Shown here piece after piece: positions 1 to 11,616 of a stretch of DNA of 64,000 bases (positions within the stretch are counted from its first letter, which is position 1; each line of letters starts with the position of its first letter). Position numbers and translations under genes: made by a program. Source of the stretch: Gymnogyps californianus (lineage: Eukaryota; Chordata; Aves; Accipitriformes; Cathartidae); assembly GCF_018139145.2 (NCBI RefSeq), contig NC_059471.1, positions 209,083,494 to 209,147,493 on the forward strand, given 5' to 3'. A model generated the notes under the pieces. It was not told the origin of the DNA and ran no database searches. It saw nothing but the letters and a program-made list of their open reading frames with translations.

Positions 1-2182
1 TTTTAGGAGTACATTCTAAATGTTGTCTAATTAGGTATCTCTTATTAAAGTTTTAGTTGCATCCAGCTGTGAAATGTATTTATTCCTTCTTATGCAACTT
101 CTGTGTCCTATCAAATAATAAGGGTCATACTCAGATCCTATAGTTATTTCACACTGCAGCCTAAAATTGCTTTGCAATGGAAGCTAATCTAAGGGCTTCA
201 TCTAGGTCATACCCCAAAAGCACCATCGTTGCATCTATGTGAGTGCAGCACCATAGTAAGGGACGTTATTACCACTTCCAGAGTTAGTGGGGTGGTCTGT
301 GCATAAAGCTCTGGTAGTGTGCAGTACACCTCTACCTCTAGCCTGTTTTTGGATCTAGTCCTTAATTCTTCCCCAGCCTGACTTAATGCCATAACCTCCA
401 ATGATTCCAGTTAGTTTAGGTACCAGGTCACTGGAGTAGTATGAATCCAAACAGTTCATTTGATGTATAATTTCAGAAAGGGATTATTTCAAATACAGAA
501 AAGACAAAGCATACTTTATTTGTTGAACAATAAAATTAAATCTTGTGAGTATTTTGACCATAATTTTCCTCCAGAGCACCTCCAGAAAATACTAATTATC
601 AAAACTTCTTGATAAATAAAGAAAGCTCCTATATCTTTACATTACTATTTTGCTACCTATATAGCATAAAAACTCCAGGAAAGAAGCTCCATGCCACTGA
701 GAAACTCTTCAGAACTTTAAGAAAAAAGAAGCAGCCAAGTAAAAGCATGAACATTTTCAGGAAGGTAGTAAATTTTCTATTCTAGAATGCCAAAAAAGGA
801 AAAACACACATTATGTGTTGCTTTTGATGGTGAAATAATCTTCACTTTGCAGAGGAAATGATGGAGGAAGAAAAGCCTTAAGCAGCAAATCCACCCCTAG
901 GCAAAAGCAATTTCTTCCACTTCTAGTAGTAGCTTTTTAGAAGTCTGGGGTTTTTTTGTTGAGGTTTTCTTTTTTCTTTTTTTAATGCATTAGCTAATGA
1001 GATTTCCTTCTTTTCCCCAAACTACTTGCCTAAGTCATTTCTTTTATGAATGTACACATCTTTTAACATTTTCAGGAAAAGGAAGGGAAAGGAAAGAATA
1101 TTTTTTTAATTAGTTAGTTCCAGACTCTTTGTAAGGAAATTGCGTATTTGATGTTTTCAGACACCGCAAAATGTGTTGCACAATGTAATATCTTTTGTGA
1201 TAAGGTTGCTAGTTGGTACACTTACGTTTAAAATAATAACTGAAGTTACACTTTAGTGAGACTTAATCCTGTGATGTCAATATGAATCTTCTGCTGATTT
1301 CAATATGCTGTACAGCCTGCTCAGCAAATGAGAAAAAACACCAGGTGGAAAACTCCCTTGTAGCCTATTAAGTAACTATCTCCAGAAAAAAAAGAAAAAA
1401 AAAAAGTCAAAGACATATCAAATGCTAGAGAAATTTTAATTTGTCAGAAGACTTTGGTTAAATGTTAGCCATCCTTTTGCTCTAGAAGTAAGAAAAGCAA
1501 ATAATGACATGATTTTTCAGTACCTTCAAGTGCTTCCAATTTGAAGAAAGATTTGGAAAAGTAGGCAGTAAAGTTGTTGGAGAGCAAAAATTAATGTAGG
1601 TAAGTGCTGGATTCTGGATATAAATCAGTTGCTCTTACACAGAGTGGAGAGGAAGACCACTTGGAGCTTTAAACCATCCTTCCACTCTTGTCTCTGTCAT
1701 CAAAAAACTACTTCATTTGTGACTGACTTTTAACTTTTGACCAGAGAAAAAGTAATAATAGATATATTCAGGTAACTGATGACTATATAATGACAGGTTG
1801 CCCTCAATCTCTCTTATGGTACTTGTTTATCTTGAATAGTTATTTGGATCCAGACTGAACTGGGGGAAATAAAAAGTGAGGTTACAGACTTGTTAATGCA
1901 AGTGATGATACCCAGGATGGGTAACTAAGCTTTTGAGGGCCACTTGTGATCTCACAGCATATCTAAGACATCAATTGAGGTCATTATTTGGATACAGACT
2001 TTAGAGGAGAAATGTGCCCTTCTGGAAAAGCAGGTAGAAGTCTAGAATAGCTAAATTAGAGATTTTTGTTTAGGTGGCTCAATTCTACTGATAGCTTTCA
2101 GTTTTTCCTCTAATTAGTAGATAAGTGTTCACATAAAGTAGAAGAGGAGAGATGGAGAACAGCTCACTGCAGAATGGTCTGT
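1..2182. other. Intergenic, no gene seen
   Basis: AT-rich DNA with A- and T-runs (for example near 1387-1405). The open frames present are short and show no family resemblance. Confidence 0.7.
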
Positions 2183-2285
2183 ATCATAGCACAGAATCAC
2201 AGAATGGTTGAGGTTGGAAGAGACCTCTGGAGGTCACCTGGTCCAACCCCCTTGCTCAAGCAGGGCCACATAGACCCCTGATAAT
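2183..2285 (-). mobile_element. CR1 LINE 3'-end fragment
   Basis: About 100 bp in reverse orientation: ATCATAGCACAGAATCACAG, TTGGAAGAGACC, GGTCCAACCCCC. It may extend a few tens of bases to the right in degraded form. Confidence 0.92.
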
Positions 2286-4203
2286 ACGATAACATGGTAA
2301 CAAGGCCAACTCCTCAATAGTGAAATACGTCTTCAGAAAAGAAGGAAAGAAAGTTAGTTCCCCAGTATGCTGGGGAATTTCTCTAACTTCTTATGTTGAA
2401 CCTGAAATCAATTTTATTTTCCATTTTTATTAAAAAATGTAAGGAAACATCTTGGGCAGGGGCCAACTGACGTATTTTCCTTTCTGAGTTTGAACCTGAT
2501 GAATCAAGAAGTGAATCATTCATGAATTTTTCTGGAGATCCCATTTAATCCTCCTGATGGTCCCCCTGACATGACAGGTTTCCTCCACTTCTTTCAGAGC
2601 ATGATTGCACCTTTGCAATTTTCCAATCTACTCCTGGAGTGGATCCCAGGGTAGCAGTCCTTATTACCCACTTGAATTAACACAAGTCTCTTTATCCTTT
2701 AAACACATTAGCTCAGTCAGTGACTCGAAGCCTTTTCACAATTAGGGTATGTTCACCAAAAGGACAGTAAGCAGAATAACGGTAAAAACATTTACACATC
2801 AGTTTCTGCTTACCTAAATCTTAAATGCTTCTCACACGTCTGGTTCTACTCACTTTTGCCTTCATCTGTAAGGGAGAACCAGGTTATGAGACCGAATGAA
2901 ATATCCAGCCTTCACTTAATGTCTCTGTCAGTATTCCTCATACTGCAGCCTCTGGCATTATGTTAAAACTTTCTTATTTCTTCTTCATACCCAAGGCATA
3001 TTTTGAGTTTTAGCTCCCCTTTTGTTTCTAAGCTATGTGAAAAGCAAACTCTTTTAGCCTAATGAAAGCTGATTAGGGTTGTTTCCCAATTAATGTGTTT
3101 CTCATTCCCTAAAAAAGCATAAACATTCAGAAGAATTCCCTTCAGATTTCAGCTCTTTGCCATAGGTTATTGTCCCACTGGATTGTTTTTAGCAGCCTCT
3201 TATTATTTAGGTAATACAATATCAAACACAGTAATTGTCATTTTATTTACTGCAAAATTGAAAAAAAAGAACACTGTTACAGAAGAACCACTCTATCTCT
3301 TTGACTTCATACAATAATGTAATGCTATAAATAGTAAGTGACTTGTATTTTGCAGTAAGAAGTGTAGTTCACTCAGTACTGCATGGTGTGCTGTCATAGA
3401 AATGTGCTTTCTGAACATATCACTGATTTCAGCCTCAGTCATCTTATGTAACAACTGGTTTTACATACTCCTATTTATTTTCAGGACTAAAATATCTTTG
3501 AAGGACTCTGTTTTTTCTGATAAAATAATGTCCTTTGAGTAAACACAATCTTACATCCCCAAAGTAGTTTATAGGATTTGAAAACTATAGACAATATACT
3601 ACTACTGAAGAGACAATAGAGCAGCAATATAAGCATTCTCTCTTTAAAATTACTGATGCTTACTTTCTACATTAGGTATGTTGAAATGGCATTTTAAGAT
3701 ACATAAGAAAAAAAAGAAAAAAAAAGAATGTGTGTATATATATATCTTTTAAATACTCTTGCCATTCCAGCATCTGTTCGAATGGTTGTTATCTTGCTGC
3801 AGAAGAACAACACTGCAAAATAGAACTGAAAATTGGCATCAGCAATTTAAAATATTTTTCTTCATAAGTCAAGATTTTAACACCAATAAATACAACGATT
3901 TTTTGCTAGAAGAGAATAATGTTGCACTAAAAATAGTCCTATATTATGAAAAGATGTAGCTATGTTTTTTTTTTCCATTACTACTTTTTTTTTTTAATTA
4001 AACAAAAAATACAAAAAACTCAGTAGAAAAATTTTAGGAAGTTTCATATATATTTTTCAACATGATGTTATTTGTTAAATTTCAAAAGCAGGATGTTAAT
4101 TTTTTTCTTCCTTCTTCATTAGACATACAGCTGATTGTGAATTTCCCCTTCATATTTCTAGCTCTAACAATCAATACAATTTGATGGGTCTTTTTACTGT
4201 TCA
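2286..4203. other. Intergenic, no gene seen
   Basis: AT-rich sequence between two CR1 tails, with a short (TA)n run near 3734. Nothing recognisable. Confidence 0.7.
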
Positions 4204-4300
4204 GAGAATCACAGAATCACAGAAGTTTGGAAGGGGTTGGAAGGGTCCTCCAGAGATCATCTAGTCCAACCCCCTGCTCAAAGCAGGTTCCGAATCCAAC
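4204..4300 (-). mobile_element. CR1 LINE 3'-end fragment
   Basis: About 100 bp in reverse orientation: GAGAATCACAGAATCACAGAAG, TTGGAAGGGTCC, AGATCATCTAGTCCAACCCC. Only the extreme 3' UTR of the element survives. Confidence 0.93.
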
Positions 4301-7300
4301 TCCTGCCAGAAGCATTGATTCAATCACCAAAGGTGTTTCCGAGTAACAGTGATATCAATCATAGATCACTTTTCATTGAGGTTATATGACGGAAGCTTAA
4401 CTAGTGTTAGTAAGAATGAAGCATAGAAGTTAAGTGATTATTGCAGCCATTAACAGAGTAGCCCAAAGATTTTGGTAGAAGTTAGATCTGACTTTACAGA
4501 TTTTTGTGTCACAAGTTTCTGTCAGGGCTTTCTGTAGATTGTAATTAATAGACATTCCCGTGAAATGTCTCTTCAGTTGACACACAAAGTAGCAGCCAGA
4601 ACTGATAGGAAACACATTGCTTATACTGCTTTGGAGGAACAGATTAAATTTAGTGCCAATAATTGAAAAAAAAAAAACCCAAACCAATTAGCACATGAAA
4701 AAGAAGTGTATACCTGTTGGGACTCAAAACAAATGTCTAAAACCAAATTAAACAAAACTGCTATTCCATCCATTAAATTTATCCATAGAGTTATGAGATA
4801 AGAGGAAGGAGACATTTTCAGAGACACTTTACAGAAGGTTATGTGGCAAAAAACTTGAAAGAGCTCTTTGTGAATTAAAAAAGACTGCTGAAGGATAGCG
4901 TATAAGGGAGGAGGATGTTTACTTCCCTTATAAATTGCTCTGAAGCTCTGCCATGAATTTATGTACAGAACAAATTACCTTGGTTTTCATATGTTGACAG
5001 TAACATTTTTGGAGACTGACATTGCCTAGAGTAGTTTAAAATAGTTTAATTTCCAGAATAACAAGACATTTTTCTCCAAAACATGCAGCACCCTCTACAA
5101 AATGTGGCGACTACATTTCCAAGTGAAATGTGACCAGCTGGATAATTTTCTTTTGCAGGATCGTCATATAGCTTAGGAACTATTATAGCAATGTAAGAAA
5201 AGAATCAACTTTCAGACCAGTGAATGGACACTTTGTGGGTGACCAAACGTTTCTACAATTCAGATGTGGGAGAAAGAAATACCTTGCACTAAAACATAGC
5301 ATCTATCCTCTCAACCATATTGAAGTGAGTCATGGTTGAGAATGGTATTCAGATCAAGGCCAACCTAGAGGTGCTTGATAGGCTTACTAGCCAGAATGAA
5401 ATTATTTAAGTAGCTACAGACAATATTTTTGTCTTTCAGAAATTGATTCTGAGTTACATGCTATGTTGAGGCTCTGTGGAAAGCTTTTTACCCATGGGAT
5501 CAAAAAATAATGTCACAGCTATATGCATACATAGAACTTTATAACTGGGATTATTTCAGTGATGGACAGGGTAAGAAAATGCTGATCCAGTTGTGATTCT
5601 AAAAGACAATGTCTTATACTGTAGGAAATAAAGTACAGTTTCAGTCTGACAATAAACGAAGAACAGCAAAATCTTAGGCTTAGTGAAAGCTGAATTAATT
5701 TTGAAGACAGAGGAGCAGTGTTCTGTTAAACAGAAAACAGCTATTAGAATCTCACTGAAGAGTTTGTGGAAAATGTTACTCGTACGACACAGTCCCCAGG
5801 CACATTCTAGATACTGGCTGGTATTCTTAGAGACTTATTTACAGCTCTTTTCAACAAAAAGATCTTCATAAAACTTTCCAGGGGATGGCAGGTAATTATC
5901 ATTGTTCTTCATTATTTGTATTCCTTTAACACCTACAGAACTAACCAACAGGCATTAAACACATTATTTAAAAACAGTCCCAAAACTTACTAAATGCAGC
6001 CAAAAGGAATTCAACTGAAATTCAACAGAAACACCCAAAACTTAGTTCCGTATCAAAAATACGTTGCTGAACAGGTTTGTATTAGAAATCAAGATTTCCT
6101 TGTTCGTGCTTGTTTCAAGAATCAGAACTCTTCTTATGTTTCTACTTTGGTACATATTTTCAAAGGTCTTTCAAAGCCTTAAGGGATGATCTTAGATAAA
6201 TTTAAGAGGAGCCAAAATTATTCTCTCTTCACACTTCTAGAAAGGGCTGAAAATGCACACAGAAGAAGGGAGTCACTGGAGACAGATGGAGAAAACCTTT
6301 TACTATTTGGAATTTACAGAAGACTCTGCCACATTTCCTTCAGTAGGGTTTCCCTTTACAAGGAGATGTTATGTTTTGAACATGTTAATGGAATAGCTAT
6401 CTGCATAACGAACCCATCCTAACACATCCCTGCAGTCCTGTAGCAGTCTGACACTGATTCCAGTGAGAACAGAATTAAGCTGCAATACATTTTTCACTGA
6501 GGGATCCTTCTGAGAGTTTATGCTGCCAGAACCACTGCTGATTTCCCTATCTGGCTGAAAATGAGTGGAAAAGAGTTGCAGAGAGTTTTGCTGAAGTCAC
6601 TAGTTAGTAAAAACTTACTCCTATCTTCTCTTTTAATTTCACCCACACTGCCTGAAAAGATACTCCTTTCAGCCTGTTCCCATTTGCTTCTCTCTTCAGC
6701 CCTTTATCCATTCCACAGAACTGCCAACTGAACTAACTCACTTCAGGCAAAATAAGGACCCTTAAGGCTAGCAAAAATCTACTATTTAAACTATTGAACC
6801 TATTTTGGTCAAAAAAAAATGGTCAGGGTGATGAAATAAAATTTCACTTTATAGATCAGCTGACATAGCTGCAGTTGGCCAGAGATCTGGATAAAGCCTG
6901 GAAGGAAGCCTCTTGGCATGTTAGAGGTGCCTGCACCTCTCTTGATGGTTGTAAGATTGGATGGAGTTGGGTTGCTTGCTTATCTTGGCAGTCCTTTACC
7001 TGGAGCCTGCAGATACGTTCTGTTGGAGAGAGACATAAAGGAGAGGCTGCATGAGACCACTCCAGCTGCCTAGTAGGTTTTCCTCTAGTACAACAGTGAT
7101 TTCAAATACATGATGCTTCAGATAAAATAGTAAGACATATTCTCAGTCCCAATGAACTGAATCCGTTGTCACAAAGTATTATGACAGCTTGAGATAAAAC
7201 AGATGCTACAAGAGTTGCCACACTGACTTATCACGCAATGTTGAAATGAGATACACAAGAGGCAGCAAGTAGCATTTTTAGAGTCACTTTTTTGCTGCTG

Positions 7301-8269
7301 TTCTCTAGTAATGTTTCTGCCACTTAGAGTATCCCAAGAGCACCAGTTAAAGCATCTGAAAGTCTTTTACGTGAGACTTCACTAGCACAAGTACATAAAC
7401 TCTGTGTCAACTCTGTGCAGGACAGTTACAAACTGTTATTGGTGGTAGGCTCCAGTTGTCCTTTCCTGATCTGTAAGCAAGGAGAGCATGGGATTTAATT
7501 AATTTCACTTTAGGTATCTAAAATGTAGGCTTTTTGTCTGAGCCTGGTATTATCCCTTAAAGACAGCAGAGAGAAAAAGGCCTAGAAGGTGTAGAAAACT
7601 ACTATAGCAAGAGATGATAGTGCCTATGTCTTTTCATAAACCAGAAAGCGGCTTAGCAGGACTAACTCAAAAGAAGATGTCTACATCTGGAGAGATGAAT
7701 CCTATCCTTGGAGTCCAGATACAGGAGATGCCAATGTTTCACGTGCATTCGAATTCTCTGGCAATGCTAAGTAGTCTAGGCATTATTATTTCAATGAATG
7801 AGCCTTACAGTGTCTTGAGTCTGTCCCAACAGAGCTTCTCGATCATTTGAAAAGCAGCATTAAACAGAAATATCAACAATGCTAGATCAACCAGTTTTCA
7901 CTGTGCGGTCTCACAGTGACTACCCTTCAATAGCTGTTTCAACAGGTAGCAAAGATAGTAATTCAAACTATCAAGTACAATGCAGCTTTCATAAGTACTC
8001 AGTTGTTTTGGATGCACTTAATCTTGAAAGATGCAACTTATTTGATCATCAGCAATTTTTTGAGAGATTTGTACTGAGATAGCTTCCCAGTGCTAACCTT
8101 TATTTTTGCTTATAACATAGTCTTCAATATGACATGTCATATGTTGGTAACTATCACAACATTTTTGTGATAGATATATCAAAATCTTTGATATAATTAT
8201 TCTCATTTCATTTTATTGCCTTTATATTCTTTTAGTTTTATATTTACGGTTGTATATTCATTTTCCACC
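4301..8269. other. Intergenic, no gene seen
   Basis: About 4 kb without recognisable repeats or coding features, apart from the palindrome pair at 8127-8173. Confidence 0.65.
8127..8173. repeat. 16-bp palindrome next to a 9-bp hairpin
   Basis: ATATGACATGTCATAT (8127-8142) is a perfect palindrome. CTATCACAA..TTGTGATAG (8151-8173, 5-nt loop) follows eight bases later. Confidence 0.85.
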
Positions 8270-8380
8270 ACAGCTAAATGATTTGTCTAAAGTCATACAA
8301 AAATTTCTGCAGCAAAGCAGAGAACTGAACCTCCATCTCTCAAATCATAAGCAAATGTCTAAGCACTTTTGCTTAGAATC
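8270..8380 (+). repeat. Possible ancient MIR-like SINE fragment
   Basis: CTAAATGATTTGTCTAAAGTCATACA, AGCAGAGAACTGAACCTCCA and a TCTAAGCAC end follow the order of the MIR 3' half (TTGCCCAAGGTCACACAGC..GAACCC). Highly diverged. Confidence 0.35.
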
Positions 8381-8570
8381 TTCGGAATTTCTTTACAAAC
8401 ATAACACTTAAAAGAAACAGAACACCACCCCTCTTTTGAATTTTATTCCTTAAAAAGCTATAAAAAAATGCAATATCCTGAAAAATGCCAAGCACAGTAT
8501 AGAAAGGGAGAAACTGTGTCTGGAATTTTGTGAGTGGCGTGTGTGGGCAGGCTGAGCCATTTACACTAAC

Positions 8571-8707
8571 CAGTGTTGGTCAATGCGGATACACTGAACC
8601 ATTTCAAAAGTAAATGCTTCAATGACTACTTTGTTGTCCTGAAGGGTAGACCAGCCAATAACCACATGATCCCATCCTGTGTTCTTGGCAGTCTGAAACT
8701 TGAGTTC
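8571..8707 (-). CDS. Candidate exon of an unidentified gene (downstream member of a pair)
   Basis: A 137-bp minus-strand segment bounded by a GCTATATGCAG acceptor and a CACTG|GTTAGT donor. It is open in one frame for 45 codons, whose peptide begins ELKFQTAKNTGW and continues with DHVVIGWSTL and EAFTFEMVQCIRID. First codon positions are about 64% purine and GC at third positions is higher than the surroundings, as expected of real coding DNA. It starts in phase 0, the phase in which the candidate exon at 9357 ends. I do not recognise the protein family. The stretch is short, so chance is a real alternative, as is a pseudogene remnant or a non-coding exon. Confidence 0.28.
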
Positions 8708-8866
8708 CTGCATATAGCAAAGTATAAATATAACTCATTCAATAAAAATTAACTGAAGGCTTTCAAACCTTTTTTTAATAAAAGGCTTTTGGATTTGGTT
8801 ATTTTCTATGGAAATCTTCAAGTCATGTTCTTTCCTTCAACCAAATCAGTCAATCTCCTCAAGTTG

Positions 8867-8868
8867 AA

Positions 8869-8899
<31 letters not shown>
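8867..8899 (+). repeat. (AAAT)n microsatellite
   Basis: About eight uninterrupted copies of AATA. Confidence 0.97.
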
Positions 8900-8902
<3 letters not shown>

Positions 8903-9356
8903 TCCCCCTACTGCCTGTCCCCCCATTTGTGGAGTTTAGAAGAGGATAGAAGACTGTATCAGAACAAGTTTGCATGCAAGAGTGTACTTCTCTTTTTTTA
9001 AGGCAGAACTGTCTGGATCAATAAAAAACTCACTACCTCCTTCATTTAGCATTGCTGTTGGTTAACCGGATACTTGCAAAGCTACAATCACATAGATCAG
9101 ACAAGCCTAGTGAGCTAATCCCAATACATCACTCCTCTGTAGTTATATTTGAAAGGTAAAATGATATTAAACCTGAAACATTGCAGACTGCTTGACAGAG
9201 GTGTTGAAATCTGAGGCAGATAAAAATCATTGAAGGGGAAGGGGGGAAATAAAACATAAAGGAAAGAGAGATGAAGATTAAGTTTTCGTGGGGAACTTGC
9301 TTCACTGAACTCTGAATTGATATGGTAAATTACATTAACATCCGATACAGACTCAC

Positions 9357-9464
9357 TTTAGGTTTGGTGGCAAGATTAAATCCATATGTAGTTACCAGTC
9401 CACCATACAAGCAATGTAGAACTGTCTGTCTTGGGCCTTTCCAATGAGAAGGCTCCCCATTTGG
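9357..9464 (-). CDS. Candidate exon of the same unidentified gene (upstream member)
   Basis: A minus-strand open stretch ending in a strong donor AAA|GTGAGT at 9357/9356. The last part reads GPRQTVLHCLYGGLVTTYGF and then NLATKPK. Phase 0 at the donor joins the frame of 8707-8571. The 5' edge is unclear: an in-frame TAA lies at 9467-9465, and the nearest AG candidates (for example before 9452) lack a good pyrimidine tract. A second reading frame shifted by one base continues open upstream to an ATG near 9571, so a frameshifted pseudogene is also possible. No family is recognised. Confidence 0.2.
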
Positions 9465-10781
9465 TTAATTATATCCATACAAGAGAGGTTGCCTCCACTA
9501 ACATCAGCTAATGTCTTGGGAGGTCTGCTACTTTCTTCTTTTTGTTGGCCAAACAAATGCAATAACTTCATTTAGTTTCATTTCTAGCCTCTGTGATACC
9601 CTGACTTCTGGAAGCAGTTTATTCCTTCCTGTTCTTCATATCAAAGATTTTTAAAAGTGACTCTAAATTTTTGGGCAATTTTCATTGTGAAGTGAAGTCT
9701 AATATTCAGCAGTTTCTGAAAACATAACTCATAATATTAGTGATACCAGAATCCCTGGAAATATTAGGCCTAGTAACACAAGTAATAGCATAAACTGAAG
9801 TGGTCCAGCTGATGGTATAAGAACCACATCCAGTTCACAAGGTGTATTTGTTAGCCTAGTGAACTTCTCAGAGGAGGTGGGTTACAGCAGGTGTTCGACC
9901 AAAAAGTCAGTATGGTCCAGTAACGGGAGATTTCTGCAGAGATGCCATCTGGTCTTAGGATGCTGATGTTGACGATGCAGAGAAGAGTAGCCCAGCAAAA
10001 CCCACAGGTGCTAATGCCCCTATATCCTGCAAGATCTGGTCCCTAACATAGAGCCCTGCAGCTGCCAGACACCTAGGTAGGATTTTCTGAAGGACTTGGC
10101 AACCCATGTTACTTAGATGGTTGAGACAAGGACAGGACAGAGAAAGGCATGGGAGACCAAGCCACTTGTGCAAAGGAAGATTGAAAGGAAAATGAGGAGA
10201 GGCCTCCAATAACTTCATCATGGTGGAGACATTTTAATGCTTAATTCCTGGACCTTTCTGGCCATTATAAGACATGGAAGTCTAAGCAGCAAGCAAGATT
10301 CAATGAGATTAAAGTACAAGACTGATTCTCCTGAAGGTATTTTGTTGCACACATATGCTCTCTTGACCCCTACTGAAAACAGACATGGTCACTTCGGCTG
10401 AAATCTTCAAAGATTTCAGAAGCATAAATATGCTGAAGGGGCTGAGTTTTACTATGTAAACACTAACTATTCAGGTCATTGAAGCATATGAAATATTCAG
10501 AGGAACAAATACGTGATCAGACTTCTCCACTTGTTTATGATTGGAGTTCAGACATTATCAAGATGTTTCTGTCATTATCATGCATAAATCTGTCCTCTGC
10601 ATAGAAGAAACTCCTTCCCCCTCCCCTCTTGCAGTCCACCTCCTGTATGCCCTCCATGAATCTGCAGTGATTCTTGCTTGCTTTTGGCTCTGCTGGGTAG
10701 AAGGACACTCACTCAGGAAGGCACCAGTACCATACCCAGCGCCGTTTCAGGCCCTACTCTCAGAAAAAAATCTTGCTCTAA
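9465..10781. other. Intergenic, no secure gene
   Basis: Lies between the candidate exon pair and the first LTR. The open frames here are short and unremarkable. Confidence 0.65.
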
Positions 10782-10786
10782 CAAAA

Positions 10787-11378
10787 TGTGCTGGTTTTGG
10801 CTGGGATAGAGTTAATTTTCTTCACAGTAGCTAGTATGGGACTATGTTTTGCATTTGTGCTGGAAACAGTGTTGGTAACACAGAGATGTTTTAGTTATTG
10901 CTGAGCAGTGCTTACACAGAGTCAAGGCCTTTTCTGCTTCTCACCCCACCCCACCAGCGAGCAGGCTGGGGGTGCACAAGAAGCTGGGAGGGGACACAGC
11001 CGGGACAGCTGACCCCAACTGACCAAAGGGATATTCCATGCCATATGACATCATGCTCAGCATATAAAGCTGGGGGAAGAAGTAGGAGCCAGGGGGGGAC
11101 ATTCGGAGTGATGATGTTTGTCTTCCCAAGTAACTGTTACGCGTGATGGAGCCCTGCTTTCCTGGAGATGGCTGAACACCTGCCTGCCAATGGGAAGTGG
11201 TGAATGAATTCCTTGTTTTGCTTTGCTTGCATGCACGGCTTTTGCTTTACCAATTAAACTGTCTTTATCTCAACCCACGAGTTCTCTCACTTTTCTGATA
11301 ATCTCCTCCATCCCACGGGGGGAGAGTAAGTGAGCGGCAGTGTGGTGCTTAGTTGCCGGCTGGGGTTAAACCACGACA
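10787..11378 (+). mobile_element. ERVL-type solo LTR (592 bp) with 5-bp TSD
   Basis: Begins TGTGCTGGTTTTGGCTGGGA and ends TTAAACCACGACA, flanked on both sides by the 5-bp duplication CAAAA (10782-10786 and 11379-11383). A TATA-like CATATAAAG lies near 11059 and an AATTAAA polyadenylation signal near 11252, so U3-R-U5 order reads on the plus strand. There is no internal retroviral sequence, so it is a recombined solo LTR. The 5-bp duplication and TG..CA ends fit class III (ERVL) elements, abundant in birds. The family name is inferred from resemblance, not from a search. Confidence 0.88.
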
Positions 11379-11616
11379 CAAAATGATGCAACTGTTTTCC
11401 AGACTGTTTTCCTCTTGTTTTTCATAGCCCACCGAAAGAGGCCAGCTTTAGCTCCTGACATGAGTCATACAACAGGCCGGTAGACAGTAACCCTTTCCTG
11501 ATTGACTCGTGGTGTTGTATTTTACCCTTCCTGCTTACCCTCCTCTGTGACCCCAGCTTGGTGAGTGTGACGACCATGCTGAGCCAGGAGCACCACATTC
11601 CCTGTATTGCCCTGTG

